Assembly (NCBI GenBank): GCA_900763885.1
Contig: CAAFLY010000215.1
Span: forward strand, 1 to 9,091
Source: Clostridia bacterium
GTDB taxonomy: Bacteria > Bacillota > Clostridia > Oscillospirales > CAG-272
Direction of reading: 5' to 3'
DNA length: 9,091 nt
Shown here: positions 7,169 to 9,091 of the stretch, in pieces
How the letters are laid out: each line of letters starts with the position of its first letter
Numbering within the stretch: position 1 is the stretch's first letter
Program-made: the position numbers and the translations under genes
The notes under the pieces: model-generated
What the model was told of the DNA's origin: nothing
What the model saw: the letters and a program-made list of their open reading frames with translations, nothing else
The model's database searches: none

Positions 7169-7199
7169 GCACGTTGCGTGCGACACGTTTCGGGGAAAC
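7169..7199 (-). promoter_or_regulatory. Two mini-hairpins in the ATPase operon leader
   Basis: In the leader transcribed from the 7208-7236 promoter, GTTTC-CCC-GAAAC (7199-7187) and GCACG-CAA-CGTGC (7181-7169) are two perfect 5-bp stems with 3-nt loops, 5 nt apart. They begin almost at the predicted transcript start and sit about 35 nt before the start codon. They could stabilise the mRNA 5' end or bind a regulator. They match no riboswitch that I recognise. Confidence 0.4.
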
Positions 7200-7207
7200 A
7201 TACTATT

Positions 7208-7236
7208 ATTGTACCTTCTTTTTTTCAGAACGTCAA
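7208..7236 (-). promoter_or_regulatory. Sigma-A promoter of the ATPase-GH78-GH31 operon
   Basis: On the minus strand TTGACG (7236-7231) and TACAAT (7213-7208) are exactly 17 bp apart, each matching five of six consensus bases. The spacer contains an A7 run. Transcription should start near 7201, leaving a leader of about 68 nt before the ATPase ATG at 7133. This is the best promoter in the window and lies downstream of the terminator of the preceding gene. Confidence 0.85.
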
Positions 7237-7284
7237 TGGGGAAATCGGGAATTTCATGACTTCTTGCGGAAATTTTCATCGGAA

Positions 7285-7325
7285 TATAAGAAATCGATCC
7301 CATCCGGTGCGAAATGGGACCGATT
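7285..7325 (-). terminator. Intrinsic terminator after the AlgX-like gene
   Basis: Eight bases after the stop codon, AATCGGTCCCAT (7325-7314) pairs with ATGGGATCGATT (7303-7292) as a 12-bp stem with one G-U pair and a 10-nt loop. The following tract, T-C-T-T-A-T-A-T-T, is T-rich but interrupted, so termination may be partial. It separates the right-hand genes from the promoter of the ATPase operon. Confidence 0.65.
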
Positions 7326-7333
7326 CCATGAAA

Positions 7334-8848
7334 TCAGTTATAGAGAAGGTTGTCGAAATCCCACTCGGACATGATGTAGATCACGTAATCCGGTGCGGTT
7401 TTGGCAATTTGCGCGAGGTTGAAGGCGTAGGTGAACGTCGGATTGAAGAAGCTCGTATTGGACCGTTCAGCAATGATGTCAAACATCTGCGCGCCGTAGG
7501 AATTGCGGTAGACGAAGACGTCGGGCAGCTCCGATCGCTCCGTTTTGAACATGCCGCCGTTGACGATCACATCGCCGTAGGAACTGTAGCCCATGGAATT
7601 CTTTCTTTTGTACCGTTGGATGCCGGACATCTGCTGCGGTACATCGAAATTCATGAACCGCTGATAGGTGTATTCAAAGCAGGTGCCACCTTCTACCTCG
7701 TCCATACCGAAGTAATACGCCATATCGCCGCCGGTGTAGTATTTCCACTCCCATTCAAATTCATTGAACTTGCGCGGTGTGGCTGCCGGATACCGGTCGG
7801 AGATGTAGTCAAACAGCTCCACATACGCGAGATACGCACCGTAATCCGCCCAGTGGCTGTCCTGTCTATAATATAAGGGAAGAGAATCGTTCTTGTGTGC
7901 GTTGAAGGATTCCCGCATATCGATCACAGTGACGCCCGCGGCTTCCAGGGCTGCCTTGGTCTGGTCAAATTTCGTCTTGCCGGTTGTCTTTTTGTAAATG
8001 TCGGGAACCATCTCCGGATAGGTCGTCATGGAGGACGGCACCAGCACGCAGATCAGCTCACAGCCGTCTCCCACCTGCATCGCCAGCTTCTCCACACGTC
8101 CGCGGTACCGCTCGGTCACATCGGCAAGGGTCGCGTCGTCCAGAAGATTGGTGCCCATATAATCCGGGAGCATTTTGTGGAAGAAGCCCTGGTATCCGTC
8201 CGCGGCAAGAGCGCTCCACGCGTCGCCAAAATCGGTCTGCACGATCTCACCCTTGTACTGCACGGGCTTGCCGATCTGTTCGCCGTTGTACGATTGGGTG
8301 ACGGTGATCTCCGCCAGCACCAACGGGCTATAGAACCGGAGCATAAACGTACCGCCTGCGGATTGGACGGAGAATTTTCCCTCCTCATTCTCCAGGGTGA
8401 CCGTCGCACCGAACGCGCATTGCCCGAAGCACACGGCGTAATCCCCATCGGAGTAGGACAATCCCCACACCTTAAGGGCGCGTGTATCGCTTGCGGGATC
8501 GTATACCTCCGGCGTGAATTTGGGTGCGGTATAGTCCGTTTTGTCGAGAATCACTTCCTCCACCGGCCCTTTTGTTTCGTGCGTCTCGGTCTCCTTATCC
8601 TTCCGCTCCTTTTCCGCCTGGAGCCGCTTGGATTCCGCTTCCGCTTTCCGGATCGATTCGGATTCCTCACGCGCGATTCGCTTGGATTCCTCCACCGCTG
8701 CTTTGGATTCCTTTGCCTTCTGGTCCGCGATCTGGAGCTGTTCCTTGATCTGTTCCTGATTCACTTTGATCCCCTGCTTACCACAGGAGACTGTCGAGAA
8801 GAGGAGGAGTGCGCAGAGGAGGCAGGTCATTAGATTTCTTTTTTTCAT
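7334..8848 (-). CDS. AlgX-like SGNH-type lipoprotein with coiled-coil stalk and Ig-like domain
   Basis: A secreted lipoprotein of 504 aa from the chosen start; residue numbers count from the longer 512-aa frame. Met9 begins a classic signal, M-K-K-R then a hydrophobic core and S-T-V-S-C, with Cys30 as the lipidated residue. Residues about 38-100 form a charged Glu/Lys/Ser-rich coiled coil with repeated E-S-K. An Ig-like beta domain follows (about 130-212). The C-terminal part (about 225-512) resembles AlgX/AlgJ and DHHW proteins: V-P-S-S-M-T-T-Y-P-E (278-287), D-S-H-W with Asp338 and His340, and Ser458 in Y-R-N-S-Y-G. The order Asp, His, then Ser matches AlgX (D174, H176, S269), whose SGNH-like domain acetylates alginate. 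Role inferred: O-acylation of a surface polysaccharide with an MBOAT partner. The ATG at 8848 gives a normal signal peptide; an ATG at 8872 would add eight residues, M-E-M-D-W-N-E-P, ahead of it. It lies just after a related gene fragment, presumably co-transcribed, and ends in a terminator. Confidence 0.85.
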   Translation of the reverse strand: MKKRNLMTCLLCALLLFSTVSCGKQGIKVNQEQIKEQLQIADQKAKESKAAVEESKRIAREESESIRKAEAESKRLQAEKERKDKETETHETKGPVEEVILDKTDYTAPKFTPEVYDPASDTRALKVWGLSYSDGDYAVCFGQCAFGATVTLENEEGKFSVQSAGGTFMLRFYSPLVLAEITVTQSYNGEQIGKPVQYKGEIVQTDFGDAWSALAADGYQGFFHKMLPDYMGTNLLDDATLADVTERYRGRVEKLAMQVGDGCELICVLVPSSMTTYPEMVPDIYKKTTGKTKFDQTKAALEAAGVTVIDMRESFNAHKNDSLPLYYRQDSHWADYGAYLAYVELFDYISDRYPAATPRKFNEFEWEWKYYTGGDMAYYFGMDEVEGGTCFEYTYQRFMNFDVPQQMSGIQRYKRKNSMGYSSYGDVIVNGGMFKTERSELPDVFVYRNSYGAQMFDIIAERSNTSFFNPTFTYAFNLAQIAKTAPDYVIYIMSEWDFDNLLYN

Positions 8849-8887
8849 AGGTTCGTTCCAATCCATCTCCATCCTGTCCGTTGTCCG

Positions 8888-9091
8888 TCAATGGATCGCG
8901 GCAAGATTGTTGTTTTCCAATATATTCTGCCAGTTGTAAATGAGAAGCACACGGTCCGCGCCGTAGAGTTCGATATAATTGGAGAGATCTGTGAGATTTG
9001 CCGCCAGATTGACGACCACAATGTCGAAATGCTGGCTGAGAAAGGGCACCATCGTGTTGGCAAAGGAGTCTTTCGCGATAAGCAATACCTC
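8888..9091 (-). CDS. C-terminal fragment of a DHHW/AlgX-like protein (runs off the window)
   Basis: Only the last 67 codons are present; the frame is open to the window edge and ends in TGA. It starts with E-V-L-L-I-A-K-D-S-F-A-N and continues V-P-F-L-S-Q-H-F-D, the usual final block of DHHW-family proteins, in which a Ser after K-D lies in the catalytic or structurally equivalent position and is followed by a P-F-L-x-x-H-[FY] helix. The closing segment, A-D-R-V-L-L-I-Y-N-W-Q-N, parallels P-D-Y-V-I-Y-I-M-S-E-W-D in the next gene, so the two are probably related in tandem. Proteins of this kind usually accompany a membrane O-acyltransferase in exopolysaccharide or cell-wall acylation loci. The N-terminus and the D-H-H-W motif cannot be seen here. 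The gap to the next gene is 15-39 nt depending on its start. Confidence 0.78.
   Translation of the reverse strand, partial: EVLLIAKDSFANTMVPFLSQHFDIVVVNLAANLTDLSNYIELYGADRVLLIYNWQNILENNNLAAIH

Noticed and set aside
8620..8720. Repeated GCTTTGGATTCC-like DNA words as a separate repeat element
   Set aside because: They are explained by repeated Glu-Ser-Lys codons in the coiled-coil stalk of the lipoprotein, with irregular spacing.
7895..8833. Plus-strand 312-codon open frame
   Set aside because: Antisense to the AlgX-like lipoprotein; its Phe/Leu-rich end simply mirrors the Glu/Lys/Ser coiled-coil codons.

Overview
The window looks like a stretch of a Gram-positive, Clostridia-type chromosome, most probably a gut Oscillospirales/Christensenellales-like organism. 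This is inferred from the GC-rich but not extreme coding sequence, AGGAG-type Shine-Dalgarno sites, the lipoprotein signal, and the combination of DHHW/AlgX-like proteins with cytoplasmic GH78 and GH31 enzymes. No rRNA, tRNA, transposase, integrase or CRISPR array was seen.

Layout, left to right. Bases 1-391 contain no confident gene. They hold an AT-rich block of six 21-bp tandem, imperfectly palindromic repeats (101-226) with a strong internal hairpin (141-185), then a leader with overlapping short inverted repeats. A small plus-strand gene (392-676) follows, coding for a 94-aa protein of DUF6514-like appearance. It converges on a minus-strand operon, and a perfect 12-bp inverted repeat with T-tracts on both strands (692-781) lies between them as a likely bidirectional terminator.

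From 7236 down to 880 lies one probable minus-strand transcription unit. It has a near-consensus sigma-A promoter (7208-7236) and a roughly 68-nt leader with two mini-hairpins. The genes in order are a P2-type, Ca2+-ATPase-like cation pump (831 aa), a GH78-family alpha-L-rhamnosidase-like enzyme (about 727 aa) and a short GH31 alpha-glycosidase (510 aa). The intergenic gaps are about 26 and 15 nt. Neither glycosidase has a signal peptide, so they would act in the cytoplasm on imported rhamnose-containing oligosaccharides, the GH78 removing rhamnose and the GH31 removing an alpha-galactosyl or alpha-glucosyl residue. Why a cation pump leads this operon is not clear from the sequence.

The right end (7334-9091, minus strand) is a separate unit that ends in its own terminator (7285-7325). 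It encodes the C-terminus of a DHHW/AlgX-like protein, cut by the window edge, and a second AlgX-like SGNH lipoprotein with a coiled-coil stalk and an Ig-like domain. Such pairs usually sit beside an MBOAT (AlgI/DltB-like) acyltransferase and O-acylate surface glycans. No MBOAT gene is inside the window, so that role is inferred.

The most unusual items are the 21-bp repeat block, which is largely open in a 7-codon register on both strands, the overlapping leader pairings upstream of the small gene, and the ion pump-rhamnosidase-GH31 operon. I found no clear evidence of a wholly new defence or mobile system.
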